Assembly: GCA_031289315.1 (NCBI GenBank) | Contig: JAITPR010000031.1 | Coordinates: forward strand, 1-64,000 | Reading direction: 5' to 3' | Length of the DNA stretch: 64,000 bases | DNA from: Clostridiaceae bacterium | GTDB taxonomy: Bacteria > Bacillota > Clostridia > Christensenellales > CAG-917 | In this document: positions 57,501 through 60,324 of the stretch, piece by piece | How the letters are laid out: each line of letters starts with the position of its first letter | Numbering within the stretch: position 1 is the first letter of the stretch | The notes under the pieces: model-generated | What the model was told of the DNA's origin: nothing | Databases searched by the model: none | What the model saw: the letters and a program-made list of their open reading frames with translations, nothing else | Program-made: the position numbers and the translations under genes

Positions 57501-58347
57501 GTCCTCATACAGCATAAACAAACCCGGTGCTTACTCCGCACAGATTAAACTGGGCATGCAGGAAGCGTTGCTTATGAACGTGTCGGTCTTGAAGGTGAAA
57601 ATACTTGACGACTGGACTTCACTGCAAGGCAAGTTGGCAACCGCTATGGGCAGCTTAGACACGAGAGCGGAGCGTGAAATCGGTGAAAACCTTATCACGT
57701 ACAAGAAAATGCCCGCGTCGATAGACAACGTAAAAACGCAAGCATACAACCCCGACGGAAGCGTCTACACGGGCGGCTACAACACTGAATCCGTGAGTTA
57801 TAACTTAAAGCCCGCAACCGCGTTGATTTCCGTCGCAAACAAGTATCAAGTCAATGATGTGAAATACTTAAAAGTTCCGTTGATATGGTTCGGCGAAATG
57901 CAATACTACCTTGCGGAATACTCGTCGAGTAGCTCCGGCGTAACCGACGGCATTAGATTGCTAGAGCCTATCTCCATACTAAGCAAGGCGTTTGTACCGT
58001 CGCCGACATTGATCACCAGAAGCGGTGAAAGCGTCGCCGTAACATTCGTGATTTCCTTGCCGGCAAATAAGGCGTACTCATATAGGTTGAACGCATTCGT
58101 CGGTACGTTGAGCGGCGACCTCTCCAACGGTTACTTGAAGTATGCCTACAGGGAGGACACCTTCGGTGAATACAACGTGCCGGCGGATATGATAATGCCC
58201 AAATCGTTGTTCTATACGGAGCGCCACTCTCACGACATCTACGAATACTACGATGCCGGCATCACGGGCTTAGGCGACCACGCCGATACCAGCGGTCCGG
58301 TGTGGACTAACGTAGACACCACCACGCCGGCGGCTAACAAGGCATAA
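30529..58347 (+). CDS. Giant repetitive surface lipoprotein, 9272 residues
   Basis: One uninterrupted frame of 27.8 kb, preceded by AGGAGG 5 nt before the ATG. It begins with a lipoprotein signal (MKKFSLKVILL..., lipobox LTAC, Cys25), so the mature protein is held in the membrane by its N-terminus outside the cell. There is no C-terminal anchor or sortase motif. Residues about 60-6,450 hold some 15 divergent copies of a beta-rich module with a core like (I/L)YIDLSxxGxxxIxxG, hydrophobic LLxGLLG-type stretches and an acidic Ser/Ala/Asp linker. Residues about 6,600-9,000 are Ig-like repeats with an NPY motif. A 45-60-residue cassette (Y..HG...YYxx..Y.PAT..L...LYVK) recurs in both parts. No enzyme motif was seen. 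The cores resemble LolA/LppX-type lipid-binding lipoproteins; this is inference only. Adhesion, lipid or glycan binding are all open. Confidence 0.9.
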   Translation: MKKFSLKVILLAALVMVMIFALTACVTDDTEEPPISSTGGKDAVLTGQMPGVEGLVMLYDSVVAMKRYNETTVDPDYINFDFGFDFSIEKDGTKDMYAVVLQGAISVVNDADSRFKLELWKSAVSPAGQTPRELIIGAYLSNEVMLIDLSGFKGGKHVVYIDTINFSALFSTVADVWYNLPLYLHDDGTFTSFPEDGTQGIGELISYFLTNFSIDLGGMQLGGSGGLLRLVGGLMFGSNKSNIYDLGGGMQRIVTQFNLSGLLGMVLGIAPVADLLNGDMFSSISNIANELLGLDVLGLIEALKTVKGDISFETNGGRFSSVNVNLNVTPPAASPLNIALAINKIQLDDAPIITIPDIDTSGMTKFSPTAISLDATLSIVMKSHHYEVGGITDSLSGVLGLLGVSEDLSSLSDIYFDVTRDTEFVFDAKIRGSLDFIDNDKSEILIEISERGILRIGAYYVGADETLYLDLGGLGAGKFKISYIKGKSLNLTALLRDELNKLFKDLTSGTEGSGGEAQATELKELFASGGIVVPYASLGAGVSADEPAGELDIFGLITTILNNVDIVKSDSLADGLLSVKSITAILSGEIIDMIIGAISPGLTLPITSVDIFVDFVDGVDLGLTITIGEKNGIADLVAIGLDVTDLRYGTLKADYVMPNFHSDVNRADYMQLDKNGQVSLETIYFSISGEFDLRIPAAEWNQLNLAADASKIELGMILAKLLVDFEAEVDASYAFILEANINIGEIIKSGINGIWDSDLRLAVINKRTGETVLELILTERAIYLDASALGIERIKFDLGAVLEGGFVGTALSSADEEPEKLNLMGIIGAALTGVKLSDTSLEVVLAQNVLQAVLKILGVWGDDASGPVSITIEDRSGNPLLLEDALFSNLGLSINFGEGLNIPSLSINLYASVPDRLNLGLSLGSINLSLAPKTIKPANILDFVDILANPNIWLAAGAYVDLDLSNGNISLQNMLGGMLANLLSYDTYLDGEQQRDTDGTRQYISFVKEDSGTYTVKGKVYPADPELASIFGFVGYGTEQVYVLAIDLPRVKIPGSSPESFYENMDILVTGAPYGVWDNVVYVNVSNPANSAFSISYTTSGVRKDLAFELDATEFDRQTIEVGTLIEVYGGINIDLELKLEANIDLSSVLAALLVREPVQGKIGKSFTNKLLYRYDTAEGKYVVTSVEEAVLYQTQYVKLEADGSFEKIPDGTYNSAVYKDTAIYKAGIYGYSLSANNYVIVDTSKIEGYQTLYTTGKPQNADNTQLLLEVRSKSANVVLFGIYYVGGILYADLSSIGVERVAISIDIMDLVIGLLLGESPAIAAAAGVGDIGGAADEFGLTFLVLLSIRDSGLQLRLAEGLAGLLLELAGINIPSVIAEAGIKTEEGDAGEFTKYYLSIALGRDETDEVLKLELGINALELGFTARNISRRSFGSDYSAVNMSAEGKGIAGIYLEASAYISFEADRYANPDDMEWNVGEWGLQDVLVALLNDSLTTDPNALLQLTGDSLSSFISKLLIEYQLLNSIDAALGIRLALDVRINPNDYTSYDVGKHGAVYLKTEKGYLIHYVDGVTAADVAVLSRGGAFYYNTATTGPQTFRSATAEEIAARLTVFTLKASEAGDGTGLWEYVNGEYKAFTGTPADGVTYYTSVIATNAEISVGTGLYFFKENTDSDGNVTVDKGYLVSGTAARVLQTQTLAAALYSADMRPATENECYSSDKIWVEKDKLITQHDVVEHGILAYQTEQGKILYIRAYDSVLEATVYHPARAEEISAFYRDMDNETLKLYVKSDLLDGSPVSADGYSEYVPAKHGIVALAAGDGSALYYYDAATRMLTVATLEQTIRGLNLYVQRGYDINYILTHSDIAIEIYNGKYGTGEKIIGVYLFYDGDNVLGKPLNSVYIDLDTSFANGVKLKVDGVALGDLLGFSYDESETVISAGTYAISSAAAKDEEYKENPNGTYETVFGVINGAIRSLSLSNEAVSINLQENILNELLPLLFGDMLTDAMKQNLDLPGLDGDKSYLRYNLAAKELQISLAVSPFAIGIGLGGLRVSFASPGIAGVNRDEYSSLQDLSEISLTLRAELRVDLYRKTVPVGDIVGSFVSDLALAFNLDIEEDLYIDLALLVEANLDKNNIVANELLIELIDVKNHDTVLFGLYLSGSVIYVDTGALNSVPFKLDAPEEVSLLIDMIFDLLNNIIPAGEEVGAAPADDGQVIDGARIILELAEKNIKLTLVQNLFYALLESFLPSIFDALTEVSYVVYDPLVHINANQFYFLNDEGKYVEDTITNIQNAGKTAYVTGEVGMRPFFDSLDLSLSIAINTAAPAIDIAITSSVLALRLSVGDPQIQLFRSNLVTGRILNAVKNAEQFVDFGSNKKIYFDVEFEIRYDIDAGYEPILLDEDVPAYAKYTSYFEYDPVKHSAHTVFYYFDTNIYKRADGKTAAEVISTYGKAYVLVPGSYRQDDYGEYRLRSHDLSPLIGVVAGIDGIDDTLAKLGSFDLGGNSINLGLLLSDLLQRMGLLVYTNDPVSNAIGVKISLLVDLEPILANGFGGIIGAVGDLPGLLTGLLGGLEIGIELSANGKTVSVFLMGNTIYVDLGDIGGPQFKYSGLDLAALLFPSGLDNPTGYGDVRGDSALGVSEAAETAADDTKTIVERIMNGALDKIFINNKQFGIALLPQAIDVIVAEVMSMLLDTELENTTDMFFLYDYETGKLIGRTSGLYLNFEDERVDNRNLTLDFDVFLTNGLAVGFSFLTYDISFGGVSSIIDRQSIATLPDLKNLLTQTIDLSITLALTADADGKFEIADNTYTGARYSFDSSTGRYVPDNFGEYKMNPDGINEYDFTDVINSLVNQLMPDLGLIFGGLKLDVGLLEKALYGRISASLNLADFFGLGNTLTSGYSMVPEGIASSAGVAYYEISMSPTVDADGVAGVSYKMVPAEFDYEYYYLATAYDENATYYSVNGVDVRKYDSIRESVFNGGVYHLKGSTSLLNHNDTTFDPNALYLDYSGAVLTGVRGYEFVLAELDFMSAQTGDYHYPATGTAYLAKNNVTGYVSYAGVLKPDATAAEFKNGYSYIDIASVTLSRAESDVPSDSATYISFNLATGTYALTAKNDSGSYVFEDGIVYYDVTIIYDYSIKPVAYRTGGRGAPRFKEDRDYFTASATTAFMVVKENEKYDFYTSYYYYNETLSEYIEVPKGKFLAQNTEDFNPETQYYTRDAGGTSDGLYRALNTTTVYDVISEDSYFNEEAEYYGVVKVYNEKGEAVGQKTDKIYRVARTDAGGAIVKDSKGEIVYYFRAARKTQSGAVLRDAGGNIIYDEIASASVAKAEYLGRVNVYNNAGEIVGWKYDSVYRVARTNAAEEIIGYYFRTERKTATGVILKDKDGNTLYDEVSFIIDTKAEYYGSIFVESDHIVAKIGRVYAFKMIFDGTVAYGFVAAAENVNGETLKDDDGNVRYEGTRALYTKEIVITKVAASATYDPSVTYVRYSNDVGGYMQIYGADDFNSYLNSDRLYRYGFASADNGTYFIQGDFETAKNTLPLYRSFIISDLASGNWNSLELALQLMEKNDEGDYKVLGGIYLVDGTLYIDGSGIFEDQPAPAYVSGFADLIMAAAGVSSDAASTSADGASTGDAYVRDAFLTLLMSDPLYKLSITREILGFVFSYVLGADITDILGSMSISVDIGKNVPLQTIQDISLGLSINLGAIDLYAGISDINIDFKHGASFMPREVAANATSFDKTITSFSFNIDLHVQMTSGTVDFGGLFADLVGDIWGITAVIPEATGSEINISVRVLASIDWGNFANTKLGIEVHAVFGDSTTKWIGLYFINDTLYIDLSEIGVAPIAVGKLTYVPLIDSLTAGANGVGFLNGMGIGEYLESLLGGYLGRNTATGVALSSIDTELDYELDGIRILLNDTGVRLEIANDFLRSVLGLLGVNGLIQNAIDLGAELSVNGDPLELNLALGLHADADSAFTYYDRYRELSASEKSSVADADKYSEYYRYEPTEHAGARVFYAYDAVNKNYFRLDTDRKVYASTRMYITLFTLVGSVYGVYNDDGVIGDGLYYYDYDEEEYYLLTTQAELNVVPLTVNEFIVALALILDDNYVKINGKFRSDPNGTHTKTPDGEKEFIVQLSLRNFAIVFSDSDIFDFSASGYTDWEDMEYLSIDWRIDFDYNLPAVITDFSPLAQLLLPELANLVVQSGVTNAAIDGEGALIIRADINIKYIIDFVTQIIDASSKDEDILDFILDNITDVLSALNLEISLHYNGKQMFGLYVADGGIYLYLEGLGLPNIAVGPDMIKEVLTMLLPLITGAGTSSDDSALSTADESGNVLGLALPLVQDPIILQAINGIIKGITITSRVTELLIKNSYINTVLELLLSVYVPYDPAVHGELDPAVAAGNVTIDGYTVYYHSKAGDTDIYEPATASQLRNGADLFVSPRLNLYDDHAFKVGATYVPYDVAVYGAIDATNPNGNITEKGYTVMFKDPARNYYAPATIAEVAAGDNLYVADGDDSKISINFEDYSYQLINSENWTDGDKKYSYVDGKDFIEDPNGAYARVKRDAFVSFRLYIFESMVNVKLDIPAVKANERLVKLPNGAVFEDLVTLKYEVYTATEYGAVQSVTDASAQLTTSSGYKLYYLNAGEYQPATASTPSSPLYIKTLNIGLSLQLRGTIEISAPSAGASVKLGDLLPGLLGDLPTILGAEDSIDVTFYYEIMLNAGISLSPDTGSFKVSDFGLALNLSRQTGTSVTKFISLYYDDKTEALYIDLSSYNVGKVAIGGVSVPEIINGLLSPDSSATASALDPYEIPYLLIDVFTSALRAELSPRLLQSLLNMLLGSDVASYIPQVGITLQLTESPITASIGLVVYGDVTPPGGGVSSTGPILNIALGWNGFDVVDFGSDLKLYVDRGIFGADGDNDFADYTKLANLDLAPVLAGGTLDIGSLIKIDPDFDSVGLNLSIDLGFSAAQGEHSWDDFFTALLSGNSAAARLSVIDGDSITSVSLDIEALIGLSRLTDFLLGETDDILQALAGTQLRIGLVVHYGAGPNAEKVKMVTLVVEIDENGGITVYIDASGLVSQTKVWDEYSGTWLPAADKLNLGKLKIGPLYLSNFASTAGASSALSSADEVISDENYGLIGESVYNVIKNLFYKIGYSGNALVITFNNDLTNAIAGLIGADEMTDAEIPIRLLELSLDLFDITLNGRLSLDNESGNFAAEILLNVGGLSVTFNKLSDNKTLLPEDVRMYTTLGELVINYELGARLDVYSDRTGKTLESGNVAPPMDISGVVDLIGSLLEGGVLFKSPVFNIRSSDDIINMFTELKIALYLDISDLDSLQFMLSLYGATGMGMSAYITGQDIYIDMEMLGLPMIKIGSLNVGSLLEGLIGSYIGVDYGDSAHAADLTSAKSLALNAGTAYLLALMKPEYLAIAINTELINVILGFILDLAGADLGDFTLPALGTLSLGLDSEGVYADGTVYVSGSGYATAQQLEAASELFVKDGDTYRPATNADFIAAKQMYTGNIVKATAAQIAESDRLSVNVTTVIRPNLTQLKNYLADPTIGTIHYIEQSGKAFPATVAQVAARLSFYEISTSDPLYTYTLVPDLGAIYVTPDSVFKISFIEAAAAQVAYRATLTYGNGDIAGYYGIRTVLEGIYADTPEPNTTINSTYVKATGVPSVASPGYYQLLPREYAVGNAFIMLNGYEAYDPGKTVFRSGNVADTYQRVTYAPATILQLSSNNGLYVKISDGGTRPFLDWKISEGTYVSLALQSSEITRAYTGFMPQLMKDYEPANSAGKDVYYLEDDGTTLTKLTAAQLEAYIKDGKPTGKLRYSDYTEVFNIADMTVTADTVSLNIEGTITLQTSNVSALTGDSEYADSFQKWISTLLAALLKGGVAVNMEEFNEYINAFNIIFPSGMVGLNYNIRVDLKIGALINALISGGGFDIGVILDSDIYIDIGYGAPINKILLSLAYVGSEKVTTYVDTHGVLGTTPIDPPKYKEGALYVDLSSWGLPKIKLAPITAFMGLLGLSASEGLSSADVNDADTLDRDPLALPTVVDLLLELSRLELSFDKSLIDGILDLANVSVMSILNGLAESLGSTLPRDFEMELLDLNALSAVVSFGLGIDRITLAGNLDNIGQGFELAVDDIGVSFTERYVDTKQIVADDEAGEYGGVIITSVADMIFAIIEGIDLDLSIHLDKRTKQNYTVLNGDWGAISYKNTDLTLQINKDQNNAIYINIGSYHPDRASMASNSTRYDIALWLADYIIWADPRSLLGQGLHDLLDGLGFLFDLLGANNVDSGSLFPIDFSSLISEFIGGYRLDDILRGAFGGSDSSASAAETALTATDDTASASKVTNNNPALDILSAITGGKGFSVDFIFGLIEGITWNLWNPDNYEWVDAAGKHQVYTDPLTYGDGQNLTPESRQALTRYSSLSLELNPEAVNNIIISLVSLLLGQVLNITQLTPYATPPVIGEMYHEFNNSVQGDISNGHYAKSYHNYVMITAANYDTYRRNYIEAWRDIMEHVVAEANNGLWGSLLNGAINDLLGGALDTINDVANFFNNGEDITDLYMLVAWLENFLSGIDAISTILPNTGYWLGTIVPFWLTAEKCEPDKYWLQYYPYQHGVLRTDQAVLLAGGPARVSALTDINMRVYVKKGDLYVTPTAAELATINAAIKANTGISASALKNATNLDLYVKNGASLTIYVDRLAEQEVKQIDIKLGHEFKVHNPSTGLKGYGSDNTGGTNAANQWERITIVNNGIGFRPVSGVQDAYGQVAKNQNNLKNGIDVADPFNALEIKPEVLLDGDKFPQRIGTTFFDGGNSKGTGSTYTKGGGMQILYDTSNVDLTPGVTSYINGYVQNILYVAVPVKVSNDWAFEYVTQLNGDPISIDGTTGVTSLPSNVIVGFANGATKYFSTSGAGTEITLPDGKKVKADGTLIWDNALYRILAADKYKPFADYAPGELEKASLGDYAGGTYIALFSYQAGTSAKIRAEVKIDVAVRKVATLSPDAFSFNSMTYDGTMRVYSPSAATKDVNGNIISVTELSNAKDIIAYFEGYRASASYTVNGVSVPNVGVRYSNGVYGYLSVEWDLTELRKIVGADGWSPDKGLWCTVTAKVGGKENSEQTFYDIVVTMQARIPIEINSSTIKYNPYAVNGGLESFYNIQVKYDVGYVPYVAANHDGLTVYYLSGSSMRKATALQREAGIRLFVRPYDNGLTTTLSTRLSLMGRKVSVVKYAANGTESTVTSIDGKDVYVKYANGKDIIVIKGADGKETVIAKDTTDGLDLKIKYEVVPLSAVLTPEFLEQAGYNGSGHLRAYLLFGGATNSWWYREQQIEIEVTQKSVRTFNVALSDSFNPRWYETPAFSLVSALFSDSSNADVIPDWSTLTYHVRYDQTLHGAIPEGATTTATGHKLYSYDSSSHRYVPAVAGAGRSTLFVRDFTEYRAELYGGAVLKGGVYVTSNGYGLYTRNADGTYIPATSLTGTIYIKNATAFKFSTITAYATVEIDVPGTGGSVGGKQEMRVMISSSRVSDVEVYFDFAGTTPAYSALPNVYVFNPYLTSFDNLFASSFVNGTYSGANGKQVLVRYKVENGGILETKTEVMRVDSWYYDAQALRDGDTVYAWIGSERSTITADFLNYTVRFDNADVGTTDRPYNEFVDNIQTNHPTVTVIWSNGSQNDYSVEWSGSINLDAANKFTLTGTVDSGIASPAKTIVFNESFVKSGDYTLPVTGVTVTNPYLQTIESVTDAAFVGVLPAGLSYVFNSYDAGSGRATVTVNGNLYSKAYTVPVTISSVSVTDIEVILPVLENDVPVSKTVNLLGSVTVAYTAFSAPATAAVVKFSNGETRNVTLTWQTGTFSGNSFRRSVSIAKIGETAFPTTGGATFALLSDSTTVTIDIVNPYTQSLRQRVNKVLDATFTEAQTAVSGYNAVAGTANVAFTKNNYTKTYVAEVKLPATAVTVTAVKVNGQDVKSGAYSYNAYATVPTTATVEFSNGNTQSYTISWSANYDYNADKTSFKRNLTFTQLAIDGQSAVTAMAAINGVVFNVTDDLQFTARVKNYFTQSLSPSNGTLTWTGGTGVVAGDISVSYTHGSSSNGTADITVTKGGYSKTYTVSVTVDGVYIAEITIPGNGTYAVTDNNGVKGIVYRNAPFAQDVSLRFRKISDDSLAEANDTVTANIEWGVMMFDADGILSKNVVATSSTLRSGSVNLSTEVYAYAVLLRNAVKDVQWTIDALDNNSVLTLSVNEYTVTGGGLEIRLASAPAPAGVISVQNRTVVVTAATKADSTLDGYDISKIIEVSSKGVSSPEALVKLNADGFIIAGTMRVSVIERTPVTVTYTVNGEEHTLLRTQTGAKVMSDIVFIDNPYLFDSDHGGTNYSLAKTVTVTFEGGEIKQMPIYWYICEEVERTVGTEKVKVWEWSSVPASFTARVGAILRVYGVLGDSTGVTLTGAPNDVTVTDNNGGKHFAYSALIRLPSVALKLSDIDFGVGYNFTFYPYPNPNDSTQDAFDIANYPDFVTLKGYKSIDGGDFKLPAVWDLSGLVYTYRGGTGHVTVTLGNEVGGYQTLSVPVTIVEQSFIAPVYGALDDGYEFAKAIGMEGGAFSGMSKYAVQYNASLHAGKTVFVLMPVTVNKGNNVYETVKVWTEAKPDQIADPAMGGSLFVRSDLYGFNPFVSYGVEDNYPSEAYVVFFNGSEYVMSEMKMKLSWNLNAVTPTYAGGDFRANVTVGGEYYVGSFVNGIKVNGTSAGAQTFAQNVTYYDRTIVQISTDLLTSMTYADYWAAVASNNTSVESMIKTNYGRDRIDAKLTASNFLITDATEGIGDITWINPYRLSGTNLYLSDTSSSTKVYVRIPDGNGNYEVVEYSLGSNKFNLLWNMSSYRPMYTGEDAKVTAALTTARGGTQEIIFNLPVMKMTANRVDIPLPSGGGSQYLWSSQVAASRVNSTWTVNPYADYDMFTVPNAGYKLTFARSLRGAAQTVYSMELPYSVVTLPSSYSINKPGAYSAQIKLGMQEALLMNVSVLKVKILDDWTSLQGKLATAMGSLDTRAEREIGENLITYKKMPASIDNVKTQAYNPDGSVYTGGYNTESVSYNLKPATALISVANKYQVNDVKYLKVPLIWFGEMQYYLAEYSSSSSGVTDGIRLLEPISILSKAFVPSPTLITRSGESVAVTFVISLPANKAYSYRLNAFVGTLSGDLSNGYLKYAYREDTFGEYNVPADMIMPKSLFYTERHSHDIYEYYDAGITGLGDHADTSGPVWTNVDTTTPAANKA
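30700..49800 (+). repeat. About 15 divergent beta-module repeats of the giant protein
   Basis: The core strand motif occurs near residues 145 (VMLIDLSGF), 464 (LYLDLGGLG), 778 (IYLDASALG), 1286 (LYADLSSIG), 1899 (VYIDLDTSF), 2162 (IYVDTGAL), 2591 (IYVDLGDIG), 3582 (LYIDGSGI), 3828 (LYIDLSEIG), 4277 (IYLYLEGLG), 4761 (LYIDLSSYN), 5065 (VYIDASGLV), 5354 (IYIDMEMLG), 5998 (LYVDLSSWG) and 6230 (IYINIGSYH). Spacing is 200-990 residues because cassettes and Tyr-rich blocks are inserted. Residue numbers are estimated from nucleotide positions. Confidence 0.75.
40278..40926 (+). repeat. Tandem 65-79-residue repeats inside the giant protein
   Basis: Three units start with Y(Y/L)G at 40278, 40516 and 40732. 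Units 1 and 2 share NxxGExVGxKxDxxYRVART and YFR(A/T)xRKTxxGxxLxDxxGNxxYDE; unit 3 is more diverged. The segment interrupts the region between the seventh and eighth beta modules. Confidence 0.75.
50640..57590 (+). repeat. Ig-like NPY repeats in the C-terminal part of the giant protein
   Basis: Repeats of roughly 100-150 residues with an NPY-type strand (VFNPYLTSF, VTNPYLQTI, IVNPYTQSL, IDNPYLFDS, WINPYRLSG, TVNPYADYD) followed by a strand reading like VxFSNGxTxxxxVxW. They resemble bacterial Ig-like surface domains in rhythm. Copy count is at least eight. Confidence 0.65.
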
Positions 58348-58394
58348 AGGGCTGCACGAACGCATGGGGGCAAACACCGTGCCTCTAAACGCAT

Positions 58395-58475
58395 AGGTAC
58401 ACAAGCTAAGCGCATAGGCACAGCTAAGTGTGCAGGCACAAGCTAAGCGCGTAGGCACAAGCTAGGCGCGCAAGT
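58395..58475 (+). repeat. Short tandem repeats after the giant gene
   Basis: A unit of about 18-20 bp (ACAAGCTAAGCGCATAGGC and variants) occurs about four times between the giant gene's stop and the terminator. It lies about 45 bp after the stop. Confidence 0.75.
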
Positions 58476-58486
58476 AAAAAACAATC

Positions 58487-58518
58487 AAAAAGCCCCGACT
58501 AAAAATCGGGGCTTTTTC
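58487..58518. terminator. Bidirectional rho-independent terminator
   Basis: AAAAAGCCCCGA (58487-58498) and TCGGGGCTTTTT (58506-58517) form a perfect 12-bp stem with a 7-nt loop, A-rich on one side and T-rich on the other. It serves the giant gene and the convergent tadA gene. Confidence 0.93.
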
Positions 58519-58603
58519 ATATAAAATAGTGTTTTTTTGAGTGGTATTTATCTTTTTTTTCGCCGAAAAAAAATCAGGGTTTTGACGTAGGCGGCGAACA
58601 TGT

Positions 58604-59050
58604 TTATCTTCTCTTGCCGCCGAAAAAAGCCGACAGCAACGCCGCGCATTCCTCCGCAAGTATTCCGCCTTCCACGCCGGGACGGTGGTTAAAACGCTTG
58701 TCGGAGGGCAAATTATACAGCGTGCCGCAACAACCGGCTTTCTTGTCGTATGCGCCGAAATATATGTGTCGTATGCGCGAATTGATAATCGCGCCAGCGC
58801 ACATTGCGCACGGTTCCAACGTAACATATATATCCGCACCGTCTAGATGCCAGTTGTCCAAACGCGTGCAAGCGGCTTCGATAGCCTCTATTTCGGCGTG
58901 ATGTACGGCGCATTTGCTGGCTTCCTTGCGGTTTTGCCCTATGCCGATAATTTCATTGCCCATCACGATAACCGCACCCACGGGTACCTCGTCGTTTTTC
59001 GCCGCCTCACGCGCCTGTTCTATTGCCAGCCGCATAAAATCTATATTCAT
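58604..59050 (-). CDS. tadA: tRNA-specific adenosine deaminase TadA
   Basis: A 148-residue deaminase that makes inosine at the wobble position of tRNA-Arg(ACG). The zinc site His51 and Glu53 (HAE) and the cysteines Cys81 and Cys84 (PCAMC) are intact, and the C-terminal helix with EECAALLSAFF is typical. GAGGAAAT precedes the ATG. It follows the M14 gene with a 243-bp gap that holds short TACTAC-type repeats and no clear promoter, so its own transcription start is uncertain. Confidence 0.95.
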   Translation of the reverse strand: MNIDFMRLAIEQAREAAKNDEVPVGAVIVMGNEIIGIGQNRKEASKCAVHHAEIEAIEAACTRLDNWHLDGADIYVTLEPCAMCAGAIINSRIRHIYFGAYDKKAGCCGTLYNLPSDKRFNHRPGVEGGILAEECAALLSAFFGGKRR

Positions 59051-59293
59051 AATTTCCTCATACGGTTTATTTTTTTCCCTTGTCCACTGTACGCGCGTTA
59101 TCAGGGTGCCGTTTTAGTAGCGTCCGCAGTTTTGACGTGTTGGCGCTTTTTGTACCGCGTACACGCTCAAACACAAATCCGTTGCGCCGCGTACGAACAC
59201 TAGTAGGCACTCTCTTGAAGAAGTAGTAAAGAGTAGTAAAGTAGTACTGTTAAACAAAGTCCGCGCGTTAAGGCACCTCTAACACCGTACCTC

Positions 59294-60139
59294 TCACACG
59301 TTGTGAGCGGCTTTGGCGATAAGTGCCGGAATGTTGCCGTTTTGGCGGTATACGCCTTCTAGTTCACGCAAATCCAGCGGATGGGGCAGCGCGTCCGAGC
59401 CGACCTCTATCGTCAGCGCAAAGCCCAAGCCCGTCCCCACAAACCAGTCCTTAAAGCCGCCGGCACTTCCTTTGCTTTCGGCAAGCGGATAACCGGTAAC
59501 CCCGGAAAACGGCAGGGCTTGCTCCGTTTGCAAGCGTTCGCCGTAACCGTGATAAATCACTTCGCCCTTTGTGTGGTAGGAAACGGCGGCGCGAATCCCG
59601 CCCGCCGCACGCAACAACGCCTTTGTTTCGGGTTCGCTTGACGCTTCCGTGCCTATGTAGCTTTCCGAAGAAGGGCGGTTGCGGTTGGACGCGCCGTTAC
59701 CCCAATCCATGGGGAAATTTACGTTTATGTCCGTACCGCGTATGTTGGCCTTCCACAAGGAGAAATCTCGTGAGCCGCCGTTTATTTCCAGCAGGTACTC
59801 CTTACGCCGTTTGAACTCTGCATCTGCGGCGGCGTCGCCGTATTCCGCGTCAAGTCCGTAAAGCGATAGCTGAACGCCGTCTATGTTTACCATGGGGACA
59901 AAAAGAATTGCCTCCTCTCCGGCGTATTCCTCCGCCAGTTTTATCACAAGCGCGGCGGTCAACCACTCACGCGCGTGTACCGCCCCGAATATGAGCGCGC
60001 GCGGAATTCCGCGTCCGACGGTGAGCGACGGTATGGGAAGTCCCAAAGCGGTACGCCCGATATTACCGGAACAGCCGATACTTTTGAGCCTGTCCGTGTC
60101 CTTTAAAAGGTCAAAATAATCGTAGACAAAATTATTCAC
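59294..60139 (-). CDS. M14-family zinc carboxypeptidase
   Basis: A 281-residue metallopeptidase. The zinc ligands are His55 and Glu58 (GAVHAREW) and His189 (SYHTKG), and the general-base Glu245 lies in LTIEVGSD. The NPMD/NxNFP-like segment (RGTDINVNFP, 135-142) is typical of M14 enzymes acting on peptidoglycan peptides (gamma-D-Glu-diaminopimelate type). No signal peptide, so it would act on recycled muropeptides in the cytoplasm, as some family members do (inference). It lies 185 bp from rlmH, in a separate or loosely linked transcript. Confidence 0.88.
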   Translation of the reverse strand: MNNFVYDYFDLLKDTDRLKSIGCSGNIGRTALGLPIPSLTVGRGIPRALIFGAVHAREWLTAALVIKLAEEYAGEEAILFVPMVNIDGVQLSLYGLDAEYGDAAADAEFKRRKEYLLEINGGSRDFSLWKANIRGTDINVNFPMDWGNGASNRNRPSSESYIGTEASSEPETKALLRAAGGIRAAVSYHTKGEVIYHGYGERLQTEQALPFSGVTGYPLAESKGSAGGFKDWFVGTGLGFALTIEVGSDALPHPLDLRELEGVYRQNGNIPALIAKAAHNV

Positions 60140-60324
60140 CCTATATTATATTCGGCACGGTACTCTATCGTGCTAAATTAAGCGTGAGGAGCCTAATGGG
60201 AGGGCTAAGAACAACACTGCGGAGGTCGAAAGCCGCATAGCCGGCGAAAAGCTTGTGCGGCGTTGTATTCAATGATGCCGTATTCGCGTTCACTAAATTA
60301 GGCGTACGAATAGAATTTACGGTT

